DNA from: Actinacidiphila bryophytorum
Lineage (GTDB): Bacteria; Actinomycetota; Actinomycetes; Streptomycetales; Streptomycetaceae
Reading direction: 5' to 3'
DNA length: 64,000 nt
Assembly (NCBI RefSeq): GCF_016916835.1
Contig: NZ_JAFFIX010000005.1
Location: 248,001 to 312,000 of the forward strand
Shown: piece by piece, positions 36,603-47,337 of the stretch
Numbering within the stretch: position 1 is the first letter of the stretch
How the letters are laid out: each line of letters opens with the position of its first letter
Made by a program: the position numbers and the translations under genes
Notes under the pieces: model-generated
The model's database searches: none
What the model saw: the letters and a program-made list of their open reading frames with translations, nothing else
What the model was told of the DNA's origin: nothing

Positions 36603-39004
36603 GCGGACGTGCGCGGCTGACGGTGTTCGCGGCGCTGGCCTCCCTGATGGCCGCGGCCGCCCTGCTGCCGCTGGCCAGCCCGCGCGGCTGGTACGTGAAG
36701 GCGCTGCTGTGCGTGGTCCTGCAGTCCGGGGTGGGCGCCGCCGCCCGCCGGGTGCCGCTGCCCAGGCCGCTGACGGTCCTCGCCCAGCTGCTGGTCTCGC
36801 TGCTGGTGGTGACCGCGATGTTCGCCCCGCACCAGGCCGTCGCCGGTGTGCTGCCGGGACCCGAGGCGATGCGGCAGCTCGGGCAGCTCGTCCAGGACGG
36901 CATGACCGACGTCACCAACTTCGCGATCCCGGCGCCCGTCAGCCCGGGCATCAGGTTCCTGCTGGTCGGCGGGGTGCTGGTGATCGCGCTCGCGGTCGAC
37001 GCGATAGCCGTGACGTACAACAGCGCGGCCCCCGCCGGGCTCCCGCTGCTCGCGCTCTACGCGGTCGCCGCCGGTCTTGAGGACGGCGGCAGCCAGTGGC
37101 TGTACTTCCTGATCGCCGCCGCCGGCTACCTGCTGCTGCTGCTCGCCGAGGGCCGCGACCGGCTCTCCCGCTGGGGACGGGTCTTCGGCGGCGCACCGCG
37201 GCAGGGCAGCTGGGCAGGACCGGCGGGAACCGCGGGCGGCGGGGCGCCGATGGCCCCGGTGCGCACCGGGCGGCGGATCGGCGCGATGGCCCTGGGCATC
37301 GCCCTGGTGCTGCCCGCGGTCCTGCCGTCGCTGAGCGGCGGCCTGCTGGACTCCACGGGCAGCGGCGGCGGCGACGGCCTGGGCGGCGGTGTCGGCAATG
37401 CCACGTCGGTACGCCCCGAGGTCGCCCTGCAGGACTACCTGAACCAGCCCGACAACCGCGAGGTGATGACCTACAAGACCGACTCCCCCGACGCCAGCGG
37501 GATGTACATGCGGATCGTGTCGCTCGACCAGTTCGACGGGACCCAGTGGTCGGCCTCCAAGGACGACAAGCTGGACATCCCCGAAGTGCTGCCGCAGCCG
37601 CAGGGCCAGTCGGGAGAGGTCAAGTACACCGAGGTCGACACCTCCGTCGCGGTCGACCGCAACTACGTGCAGGGCTGGCTCCCCATGCCGTACCCGGCGA
37701 TCCGGGTGCAGGCCGACGGCGACTGGCGCTACGAGCCCGAGGGCCGGATGATCATCGGCGACCACGGGCAGACCACCTCGGACATGCACTACCAGGTCAC
37801 CAGCATGCAGCTGGAGCCGACCGCCGCCCAGCTCGCGGCGGCACCGCCCGCCACCGGGGAGATCGCCGACCGGTACGAGAAGGTGCCCGACTCGCTGCCC
37901 GCCGTCGTTGCCGCCACCGCCCACCAGGTCACCCAGTCCGCGACCAACGACTACCAGCGCGCCCTGGACCTCCAGCAGTACTTCACCTCGGGCCAGTTCG
38001 TCTACGACACCCAGGCCAAGTCCGGTACGGGCGTGGACGCCATCGCCCGCTTCCTGCAGACCAAGCGGGGCTTCTGCGTGCACTTCGCCTTCACCATGGC
38101 GACGATGGCCCGCACCCTGCACATCCCCGCCCGGGTCGCGGTCGGCTTCACCCCCGGCTCGCTGACCACAAGCGGCACCATGTCGGTCGGCCTCAAGGAC
38201 GCCCACGCCTGGCCCGAGCTGTACTTCGAGGGCATCGGCTGGACCCGTTTCGAGCCGACGCCCTACCGGGGCACCGCCCCCTCCTACACGCTGGCCACCA
38301 ACCCCTCGGCCGGCGGCGACACCCCCGACCCGACCCAGCACGGCCCGGGCTCCACCGCCCGCCCCACGCCGTCGACCTCCTCGCAGTGCGCCGAGCAGCA
38401 CAACCTCGGCCCGGCCGCGTGCGGCTCGGCCGCCGCCGCGGGCAGCGGCGGGTCCGGCGGCTCCGGCATCGGCGGGCTGCGGCTGGCCGGCATCGCGCTG
38501 ATCGCCCTGCTGGTGCTGCTGCTGCCGACGCTGCCACTGCTGTGGCGCAGCCGGGTGCGGGCCGCACGGCTGGGCGGCGGCAGGGAGAAGGGCGGCGGAC
38601 TCGTGCTGTCCGCCTGGCGCGAGGTGCTCGACACCGGGTGGGACTACGGAATCCCGCCGGACGAGTCCGAGACGCCGCGGCGGGCGATGGCCCGGCTGGT
38701 CACCGAAGGCCGGCTCAGCGGGTCCGCTGCCGCGGGGGCGACCGCGCTGGCCACGGCGGTGGAGCGCACGCTGTACGCGCCCAGGCCGCAGGCCGCCACG
38801 GGGCTCGCGGACGCGGTCCACGCCGTGCGGGTGGGCCTGCACGGTTCCGCCACGCGCGGCGCCAGGTTCCGTGCCCGCTTCTTCCCGCGGTCCTTCGCCC
38901 GCGTCCTCTGGCGGATCTCGGCCGGCGTGACAGCCGCGTCCGAGCGGCTGTCACGCGGTCTCGACCGCGTGACCACCCCCCTCCGCCGCCGCACGACCAC
39001 CTAG
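36599..39004 (+). CDS. TgpA-type membrane transglutaminase-like protein
   Basis: 801 residues. Six or so N-terminal membrane helices (about 8-250, with a loop), a large extracytoplasmic region, the transglutaminase-like domain with C493 (KRGFCVHFAFTMA) and H536 (KDAHAWPELYF), then a low-complexity Pro/Ser/Gly stretch, one more helix (GLRLAGIALIALLVLLLPTL) and a cytoplasmic tail. The third catalytic position reads FEPTP rather than the commoner FDPTP. The start overlaps the DUF58 stop (ATGA). Its TAG stop is formed by the CTAG end of an inserted MITE-like element, so the original C-terminus may have differed. Confidence 0.92.
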   Translation: MSGRARLTVFAALASLMAAAALLPLASPRGWYVKALLCVVLQSGVGAAARRVPLPRPLTVLAQLLVSLLVVTAMFAPHQAVAGVLPGPEAMRQLGQLVQDGMTDVTNFAIPAPVSPGIRFLLVGGVLVIALAVDAIAVTYNSAAPAGLPLLALYAVAAGLEDGGSQWLYFLIAAAGYLLLLLAEGRDRLSRWGRVFGGAPRQGSWAGPAGTAGGGAPMAPVRTGRRIGAMALGIALVLPAVLPSLSGGLLDSTGSGGGDGLGGGVGNATSVRPEVALQDYLNQPDNREVMTYKTDSPDASGMYMRIVSLDQFDGTQWSASKDDKLDIPEVLPQPQGQSGEVKYTEVDTSVAVDRNYVQGWLPMPYPAIRVQADGDWRYEPEGRMIIGDHGQTTSDMHYQVTSMQLEPTAAQLAAAPPATGEIADRYEKVPDSLPAVVAATAHQVTQSATNDYQRALDLQQYFTSGQFVYDTQAKSGTGVDAIARFLQTKRGFCVHFAFTMATMARTLHIPARVAVGFTPGSLTTSGTMSVGLKDAHAWPELYFEGIGWTRFEPTPYRGTAPSYTLATNPSAGGDTPDPTQHGPGSTARPTPSTSSQCAEQHNLGPAACGSAAAAGSGGSGGSGIGGLRLAGIALIALLVLLLPTLPLLWRSRVRAARLGGGREKGGGLVLSAWREVLDTGWDYGIPPDESETPRRAMARLVTEGRLSGSAAAGATALATAVERTLYAPRPQAATGLADAVHAVRVGLHGSATRGARFRARFFPRSFARVLWRISAGVTAASERLSRGLDRVTTPLRRRTTT

Positions 39005-39181
39005 GCCGTGTTTTGGAAGTCCCGCCTGCCCCGCGGCGCCTGGCACGCACGCTCGCTGCGTTGTCGGAGTCGTCCGAGCAGGCCCACTACGAGGACGACC
39101 CTCCGCCTTGCGATCGCACGCACCGGACGCCGCGGGGCCCGCCCTGTGGGCGGACGGCGCTACTTCCAAAACACGGCCTAG
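39001..39181 (+). mobile_element. MITE-like element, copy 1
   Basis: 181 bases bounded by perfect 20-base terminal inverted repeats, CTAGGCCGTGTTTTGGAAGT at the left and its reverse complement at the right. The interior has no credible gene. A nearly identical copy lies in opposite orientation at 56495-56675, with about four base differences. CTAG at both ends may be or include the target duplication, as for IS5-family elements. The left CTAG supplies the stop codon of the transglutaminase gene. Confidence 0.85.
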
Positions 39182-39244
39182 CCCGGTGGGGGCGCCCCCT
39201 GCGCCAGCGCTTTTCAGGGGTGCCCCTGCCGCAGGGGGCAACCA

Positions 39245-39410
39245 TCAGGGGCGCGGGGAACTGCGCGACCCTCCCCCAGAGCTTCGCCTGGGAGGTACCC
39301 CCATCACCGGGGCGGCGGGTCGTCACCGACCCAAAGGGGCTCTTCGGTCCGAAGACGGACCACCCGCCGGTGGTGGGCTGAGCGCGCAGTTCCCCGCGCC
39401 CCTGATGGGC
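39245..39410. repeat. REP/REPIN-like doublet downstream of the MITE
   Basis: A forward copy of GGGGCGCGGGGAACTGCGCG at about 39249-39268 and an inverted copy at about 39383-39402. Read on the minus strand the interior matches the 8861-8995 element (CCCACCACCGG, AGCCCCTTTGGG, GACGACCCGC), plus an inserted small palindrome (CTCCCCCAGAGCTTCGCCTG). The whole 39005-39536 spacer contains only the MITE and these repeats. Confidence 0.75.
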
Positions 39411-39536
39411 ACCCCCTGCCGAAGGGGAGCCGTACAGCCACCGCGGCCGGCAGAGGGCGCCCCATGCGCAAGGGAGCCGCACAACGCCGGCAGGCGGGAA
39501 GGGGCCGGGGGACCCGGGGGTAGGGGTGAAAAGGGG

Positions 39537-39935
39537 CTACTGCCCCTGTTCGTCGCGGCGACGTTGCCACCGCTCTTCGATACGGTCCATGACCTTCCCC
39601 TTGCGGGGCTGGTGGCGGCGGGCCAGCCGCCCCTGCCGGCCGGGGGGCACGGCCTCCGCCGGCCTGCCGGCCTTGCGCCAGCCCGTGACGGCGAGCACCG
39701 CACAGGCGAGCATGACGAGGAAGCCTGCCACGCCGACCCATGTCAGCTTGGCGATCATGCCGCCCATGAGCAGCGCGACACCGACCAGGAACCCTGCGAC
39801 CGCTTGGTAGACCCGGCGCCGGGTGAACGTGCGCAGCCCGGTTCCCTCAAGCGCCGACGCGAACTTGGGATCTTCGGCGTACAGCGCTCGCTCCATCTGC
39901 TCGAGCATTCGCTGCTCGTGCTCCGAGAGCGGCAC
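39537..39935 (-). CDS. DUF3040 domain-containing membrane protein
   Basis: 132 residues. MPLSEHEQRMLEQMERALYA is the DUF3040 signature, followed by two hydrophobic segments (VYQAVAGFLVGVALLMGGMI and GVAGFLVMLACAVLAVTGW) and a basic tail. The GTG start follows GGAGG. Small two-helix membrane proteins of this family are common in actinobacteria; function unknown. Confidence 0.92.
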   Translation of the reverse strand: MPLSEHEQRMLEQMERALYAEDPKFASALEGTGLRTFTRRRVYQAVAGFLVGVALLMGGMIAKLTWVGVAGFLVMLACAVLAVTGWRKAGRPAEAVPPGRQGRLARRHQPRKGKVMDRIEERWQRRRDEQGQ

Positions 39936-40146
39936 GGAGACCTCCTACTCGTCGGTCGCGGGAGGCGACCGGTCCGACCCTTTCAGGATAGGCAGGGAAT
40001 CGTCCCCGTGAAACCCACCCCTGTGCGCCAACCCGACGGGTCCTTCATTCCCCGTCCGCTGTCGCGTCATGCCAGCATACGGTCAGGAATGGCGCGACGG
40101 GCGGGCTGTGACGCAGTCCCCGCCCGCGGTCTCGTACGGCGCCCTC

Positions 40147-40890
40147 TCAGTCGCGCTCGGCGAGCACGTGGAGCTGTGTGGCGACGGCGTGGAAACCGGG
40201 GTCCTCGGCGGCTGCCAGCTCCAGCCGCAGCAGTGCGTCCAGCGCTCCGGGCTCGGTGTCGACCAGCACCCCGGGCACCAGGTCGGCGAAGACCCGCACC
40301 CCGTGCACGGCGGCGGCCCGCAACCCGGCGTCCACGACGAGCCGGGTCAGCTCGTCCGCGGTGAAGCGGCGGGGCAGCGAGTCCCCCTCGCCCCATCGCC
40401 CGTCCGGGTCACCCAGCGCGTGCTGGGCCTCGGCGAAGTGCCCGGCGATCGCCCTGGCCAGGACGGCGCCGCCGCGGCCCGCGGCGAGCAGGCTGAGGGC
40501 GCCGGCCGGGCGCAGCGCCCCGGCGACGTGGCGGACGCCTTCGGCCGGGTCGTCGACGTATTCGAGCACCCCGTGGCAGAGCACCATGTCGTAGGAGCCG
40601 GGGGTGATCACGTCCAGCAGCCCCTGGGCGTCGCCCTGCACCCCGCTGACCCGCTCGGTGACGCCGGCCTCGGCGGCCCGCCGCTCCAGGGCGAACAGCG
40701 CGTCGGGGCTGGGGTCCACCACGGTGACGCGGTGGCCGAGCCGTGCGACGGGCACCGCGAAGTTTCCGGTGCCGCCGCCGGTGTCCAGTACGTCGAGGAC
40801 GGGGGTGTCCGCGGCCTTCACCCGCCGCTCCAGCGCGTCGCGCAGCACCTCCCAGACCACGGCGGTACGCAGGCTGGCTCGGGGGCGCAT
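40147..40890 (-). CDS. Class I SAM-dependent methyltransferase
   Basis: 247 residues. The SAM-binding loop VLDVLDTGGGTGNFAVPVAR, the acidic loop VTVVDPSPDA and motif MVLCHGVLEYVDDPAEGVR identify a UbiE/SmtA-like class I methyltransferase; the substrate is not evident. I chose the ATG at 40890 because AAGGAGG lies 10 bases upstream; a frame from 40917 reads through that site. It is transcribed away from the HEPN gene's promoter side and has no clear operon partner. Confidence 0.88.
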   Translation of the reverse strand: MRPRASLRTAVVWEVLRDALERRVKAADTPVLDVLDTGGGTGNFAVPVARLGHRVTVVDPSPDALFALERRAAEAGVTERVSGVQGDAQGLLDVITPGSYDMVLCHGVLEYVDDPAEGVRHVAGALRPAGALSLLAAGRGGAVLARAIAGHFAEAQHALGDPDGRWGEGDSLPRRFTADELTRLVVDAGLRAAAVHGVRVFADLVPGVLVDTEPGALDALLRLELAAAEDPGFHAVATQLHVLAERD

Positions 40891-41004
40891 CGGGTCCACC
40901 CCTCCTTGACGGGACATGGCGGACGGCTCCTCGCAGCTGCGGGTGACTGGTGCGGCTCCAACTCTAAGCCGTGGCGGGGAGGGGCAGCGGGGCCGCGCCG
41001 CCGG

Positions 41005-41478
41005 TCAGTCGGCCGAGGGGGCGGGTATCAGCGGCGCGGCGCCGTCGAGGGCGGGGCGCAGCAGCAGCATGCGCTCCACCAGCCGCAGGAACATGCTGAC
41101 GGCACGGACCAGGTCGTCGGCCTCCCGCGACCCGGCCGCGGTGGATATGCCGGCCTCCGCCCTGGCCCTGCGCTCGGCGCCGGCGGCGAACAGGGCGCTC
41201 CATTCGGACAGCTCGGGTGCGATCTCCGGCAGCACCTCCCAGACGCTGCGGATCCTGCGCCGCCGCCGCGGGGTGTCCTCGGGCCTGCCCCGGGCGGCGA
41301 GCACCGCGGCGGCGGTGCGCAGGGCGGCGAGGTGGGCGGTGGCGTACCGCTCGTGGGGGGCGTCGAGCGCGGCGGCCTCGGTGAGCCCGAGGTGCGCCTG
41401 GGTGAGCAGGTCGAGGGCGGCGGGTGAAGCGGTGGCGCGGCGCAGCACAGGGTGGACGTCGCTGACCGGAACTGCCAT
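41005..41478 (-). CDS. SAV_6107 family HEPN domain-containing protein
   Basis: About 157 residues, predicted all helical. The sequence LRRATASPAALDLLTQAHLG ... HERYATAHLAALRTAAAVLA matches the small actinobacterial SAV_6107 family assigned a HEPN domain; DDLVRAVSMFLRLVERML follows near the C-terminus. I see no clear RxxxxH ribonuclease motif. GAGG precedes the ATG at 41478. It diverges from a TetR gene across 143 bases. Function unknown. Confidence 0.85.
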   Translation of the reverse strand: MAVPVSDVHPVLRRATASPAALDLLTQAHLGLTEAAALDAPHERYATAHLAALRTAAAVLAARGRPEDTPRRRRRIRSVWEVLPEIAPELSEWSALFAAGAERRARAEAGISTAAGSREADDLVRAVSMFLRLVERMLLLRPALDGAAPLIPAPSAD

Positions 41479-41495
41479 GGCGAGCCTCACTTTCT

Positions 41496-41514
41496 CCGTA
41501 CGTGTGTCCGTACG
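41496..41514. promoter_or_regulatory. Candidate TetR operator between the HEPN and TetR genes
   Basis: CCGTACGTGTGTCCGTACG: CGTACG occurs twice with a 6-base spacer, giving an inverted-repeat site 18 bases upstream of the HEPN gene start and about 110 bases before the TetR gene. The assignment is inferred from position and symmetry. Confidence 0.4.
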
Positions 41515-41621
41515 CCCCATACTGGGGCCGACCACTGACAATCGGCTCTGACCTGCGAATATCGCCTCTTCCTCGAAGATCGGGTCACGTCGGCCCGCCG
41601 CGTGCGGGCAGAATCGGAGCC

Positions 41622-42251
41622 ATGAGCACCGCACGACGCCAGGCCACCCGCCGCAAGCTCTACGCGGCGGCCGTCACTCTCATCGCCGAGCAGGGCTTCT
41701 CCGCCACCACCGTCGACGAGATCGCCGAGCGGGCCGGGGTCGCGAAGGGCACCGTCTACTACAACTTCGCCAGCAAGAACGACCTGTTCGAGGAGCTGCT
41801 GCGGGACGGTGTGGGGCGGCTGCGGGACGCGCTGCGGCAGGCCGCGACGCAGGCGAGGGCGCGTGGCGGCGGGGGGCTGGACGCGCTGGACGCGATGGTC
41901 CACGCCGGCCTCGGCTTCATCGTCCGCTACCCGTCCTTCACCCAGCTCTACGTCGCTGAGCTGTGGCGGACCAACAGGGCCTGGCAGGACACCTTGATGA
42001 TGGTGCGGCGGCAGGCCGTCTCGGTGGTCGAGGAGGTGCTGACCGCTGCGGTGGCGGAGGGCGAGCTGAGCGAGGACATCGACGTCCAGCTCACGGCGTC
42101 CGCGCTGTTCGGAATGGTGCTGGTGGCGGCCCTCGACTGGCAGGCGTTCCAGCCGGAACGCAGCATCGACGACGTGCACGCGACACTGTCGCGGCTGCTC
42201 CAGGGCCGGGTCGGCGGCGCGGCGCTGGGCGCGGCGGCACCACGGCCCTGA
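41622..42251 (+). CDS. TetR family transcriptional regulator
   Basis: 209 residues. The N-terminal helix-turn-helix is textbook TetR: RRKLYAAAVTLIAEQGFSAT followed by TVDEIAERAGVAKGTVYYNF and ASKNDLFEEL. The C-terminal ligand and dimerisation domain ends with DVQLTASALFGMVLVAALDW. GGAG sits before the ATG at 41622; the upstream frame to 41502 is promoter DNA. It probably represses itself and the divergent HEPN gene. The ligand is unknown. Confidence 0.93.
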   Translation: MSTARRQATRRKLYAAAVTLIAEQGFSATTVDEIAERAGVAKGTVYYNFASKNDLFEELLRDGVGRLRDALRQAATQARARGGGGLDALDAMVHAGLGFIVRYPSFTQLYVAELWRTNRAWQDTLMMVRRQAVSVVEEVLTAAVAEGELSEDIDVQLTASALFGMVLVAALDWQAFQPERSIDDVHATLSRLLQGRVGGAALGAAAPRP

Positions 42252-42300
42252 CAGCCGGGGGAAGCCGGGGGCGGCCCGGAGGCGCCAGGTCGAGTCGAGT

Positions 42301-42351
42301 GCGCTGTCCTGGCATGGACCGGTCCCCCACCGAGCCGTGCCGGGACAGCGC
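42301..42351 (+). terminator. Hairpin in the TetR-DUF4126 spacer
   Basis: GCGCTGTCCTGGCA at 42301-42314 pairs with TGCCGGGACAGCGC at 42338-42351 (14 bp, one G-U). It lies 50 bases after the TetR gene and probably ends its transcript. The rest of the 334-base spacer 42252-42585 shows no gene. Confidence 0.5.
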
Positions 42352-42585
42352 CTCCCCCATGCAACCCCCGTTGACGAGCGGGCCTGCCGCCGTACCGCCG
42401 CCCCGTGTCGGCGGTGCGGGTGGCGTGCCCGTCCGCGGCTCCACTCTCCCTGTCCCGCGGGACGTCAGCCATCCGTGCGGGTACTCAACGGTGCGTCTAG
42501 GTAGTGATACTCACTTCCGGGCGCTTTCACTCACCTTCCCCCGCTTCCGCTCACCGCGCGGCAGGTTCTGGCTAGAGTTCCGGTC

Positions 42586-43194
42586 ATGTCCGTACTCCCG
42601 CTGGTCTTCACCAGTGGCTGGGCGAGCGGGATCAACGCCTACGCCGTCGTGCTGCTCCTGGGCCTGATGGGCGCAACAGGAGGCAGCGACGAGGTCCCGC
42701 TGTCGCTCCAGCGCACCGATGTGCTGGTGGTCGCCGCACTGCTCTTCCTGTGCGAGGCCGTCGCCGACAAGATCCCCTACGTCGACACGGTGTGGGACGC
42801 GGTGCACACCGTGGTCCGGCCGGTCGCGGGGGCGGTGGTGGCCGCGCTGCTTGCGGGCCACGACGGTTCGCTGCCGCAGCTGGCGGCGGCCGCGGTCGGC
42901 GGTTCCACGGCGCTGGCCAGCCATCTGGTCAAGGCCGGCACCAGGATGGCGGTCAACACCTCGCCCGAGCCGGTCACCAACATCGCGCTGAGCCTGGTGG
43001 AGGACCTGGGGGTGGCCGCGCTCGTGGTCTTCGCGCTCTTCCACCCGCTGGCGGCGGCGCTGATCGCCGGCACTCTGCTGGCGCTCGGCATCGCGACGGT
43101 GGTCTTCCTCTTCTCCCGCATCCGGCGCTTCTGGCGGCGCCGTAAGGAGCGCAGGGCGGCCCGCGCGGGCGGTGGCACCCCGGCCGCCGTCTGA
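42586..43194 (+). CDS. DUF4126 domain-containing membrane protein
   Basis: 202 residues with four to five hydrophobic segments. FTSGWASGINAYAVVLLLGL and FLCEAVADKIPYVDTVWDAV, then AALLAGHDGSLPQLAAAAVG and STALASHLVKAGTRMAVNTS, are the DUF4126 pattern. The C-terminus is a basic cytoplasmic tail (FSRIRRFWRRRKERRAARAG). Function unknown. The stop lies 28 bases before the FAD protein gene on the same strand. Confidence 0.92.
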   Translation: MSVLPLVFTSGWASGINAYAVVLLLGLMGATGGSDEVPLSLQRTDVLVVAALLFLCEAVADKIPYVDTVWDAVHTVVRPVAGAVVAALLAGHDGSLPQLAAAAVGGSTALASHLVKAGTRMAVNTSPEPVTNIALSLVEDLGVAALVVFALFHPLAAALIAGTLLALGIATVVFLFSRIRRFWRRRKERRAARAGGGTPAAV

Positions 43195-43222
43195 GGCCGC
43201 GTCCGCCGCTACAGTCCCTGGC

Positions 43223-44758
43223 ATGGCACGGATTGCGGTGATCGGCGCGGGCATGGCGTCGCTGGCGGCGGCGGCACGGCTCGCGGTGGGCGGCCACCAG
43301 GTGGTGGTGCTCGAACGCACCGGCACCTACGGCGGGGCGGTCGGCCGGCTGGCGCGGGACGGCTTCGCCTTCGACACAGGACCCGGCCTGCTGACGCTGC
43401 CCGCGGTCTACCGCGACCTGTTCGTGAAGACCGGCAGGCGGCCCCTTGAGGAGTGCGTGGAGCTGGTCGAGGTGGATCCCGCCAGCCGCCATGTCTTCGC
43501 CGACGGTACGGACCTGGTGCTGCCGAACGCCTCGCGTTCGGGGACGATCGCGGCGATGGACGCGGCTTTCGGCCCCGGCAGCGGTGAGCGCTGGAGCGAG
43601 CTGATGGTCAGGGCGCGGGAGACCTGGGAGGTCATGCGGCGGCCCATGCTGGAGGACGCGCTGCCTGAGGACCCCTGGCCCTTCGGCCGCGACCCGTACC
43701 CGATGGTCAGGCGCGGCTTCGGCCCGGGCCGCAGCAAGCCGTCGCTGGCGAAGGTCGCGGCGGCCGAGCTGCGCGACCCGCGGATGGCCGCGCTGCTCGA
43801 GAGCCATCTGCTGGCACACGGCATCGACCCGCGCGAGGGTCCCGCGTCCGCGGCGGTGCTGCCGTACCTGGAGGAGACCTTCGGCGTCTGGTACGTGCGC
43901 GGCGGGGTGCGGGAGCTGGCGCGGGCGGTCCACGAGCGGTGCCTGGAGCGGCGGGTGGACTTCCGCTTCGAGGCCGAGGTGGCCAACCTGCTGGTGGCCG
44001 AAGGCCGCACGGCGGGTGTGCGGCTGGCCGACGGCAGCGAGGTCGCCGCGGACATCGTGGTGGCCGGGTCGCCGGTGCCGGCCTTCTACTCCGACATGGG
44101 GGGCTGGGACACCGACAGCTCGCCGTGGCCATTCACCGGGCCGCACAGCGAGGGCAGCCGCCTGACGGTGCATCTGGCGCTGCGCGGCTCGCGCCCTTCA
44201 GGGACCGCGCACCGCACGCTGGTGCACGCGGCGGACCGGGACCGGGCGCTTGACTGGCTCACCGCCCGCCGCCCCGCGCAGCTGCCGCCGCCCGGCGCGC
44301 TGACCGTGACGGTGCTGCGGCCCGACGACCCGGCGACGCGCCCCGACGAGGGCCACGAGGCGGTGACGCTGACCGCGGTGGTGCCCGCGCACGAGCCGGC
44401 CCGCAAGCTGGTGCGGACGGTCGACTGGAACGCTCCGGGGGCCGCCGACTCCTTCGCCGACCTGATGGTCGCGGCGGCCGAGGCGGCCGTGCCGGGGCTG
44501 CGGTCGCGCGAGCTGTGGCGGGAGGTGCGCACCCCGGTGGACGTCGAGCGGGACACCGGTGTCGCGGGCGGTGCGGTGCCGGCACCGTCGCTGGCCGGGG
44601 CGGGCGGCATCCTGCTGCGGTCGGCGAACCGGTCGCCCTTTCCCGGCCTGTACTGCGTCGGCGGCTGGGCGCACCCCGGCGGCGGGCTGCCGCACGCGGG
44701 GATGTCGGCCGCGATCGCGTCCGACCTGGTCTTCGGCGGCCCCGGCGGCAGCCGCTGA
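43223..44758 (+). CDS. FAD-dependent amine-oxidase-like protein (phytoene desaturase/CrtI-like)
   Basis: 511 residues from the ATG at 43223. The FAD-binding Rossmann motif IAVIGAGMASLAAAARLAVG and GAVGRLARDGFAFDTGPGLL are at the N-terminus, as in the CrtI/NAD(P)-dependent phytoene desaturase group; the C-terminal GLYCVGGWAHPGGGLPHAGM matches the second FAD contact. The substrate is unknown: no other carotenoid gene is visible nearby, but geosmin synthase follows by 163 bases on the same strand. Confidence 0.85.
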   Translation: MARIAVIGAGMASLAAAARLAVGGHQVVVLERTGTYGGAVGRLARDGFAFDTGPGLLTLPAVYRDLFVKTGRRPLEECVELVEVDPASRHVFADGTDLVLPNASRSGTIAAMDAAFGPGSGERWSELMVRARETWEVMRRPMLEDALPEDPWPFGRDPYPMVRRGFGPGRSKPSLAKVAAAELRDPRMAALLESHLLAHGIDPREGPASAAVLPYLEETFGVWYVRGGVRELARAVHERCLERRVDFRFEAEVANLLVAEGRTAGVRLADGSEVAADIVVAGSPVPAFYSDMGGWDTDSSPWPFTGPHSEGSRLTVHLALRGSRPSGTAHRTLVHAADRDRALDWLTARRPAQLPPPGALTVTVLRPDDPATRPDEGHEAVTLTAVVPAHEPARKLVRTVDWNAPGAADSFADLMVAAAEAAVPGLRSRELWREVRTPVDVERDTGVAGGAVPAPSLAGAGGILLRSANRSPFPGLYCVGGWAHPGGGLPHAGMSAAIASDLVFGGPGGSR

Positions 44759-44798
44759 CGGTTCGGCTGCACTCATGGCCGTTTCCCAAGATCGTTAA

Positions 44799-47318
<2,520 letters not shown>

Positions 47319-47337
47319 CGGCGCCGGCTCGGGCCGG

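Noticed and set aside
39108..40364. Open frame starting in MITE copy 1
   Set aside because: It runs through the MITE, the repeats and antisense of DUF3040; a similar frame start in copy 2 diverges after the element end, so neither looks coding.
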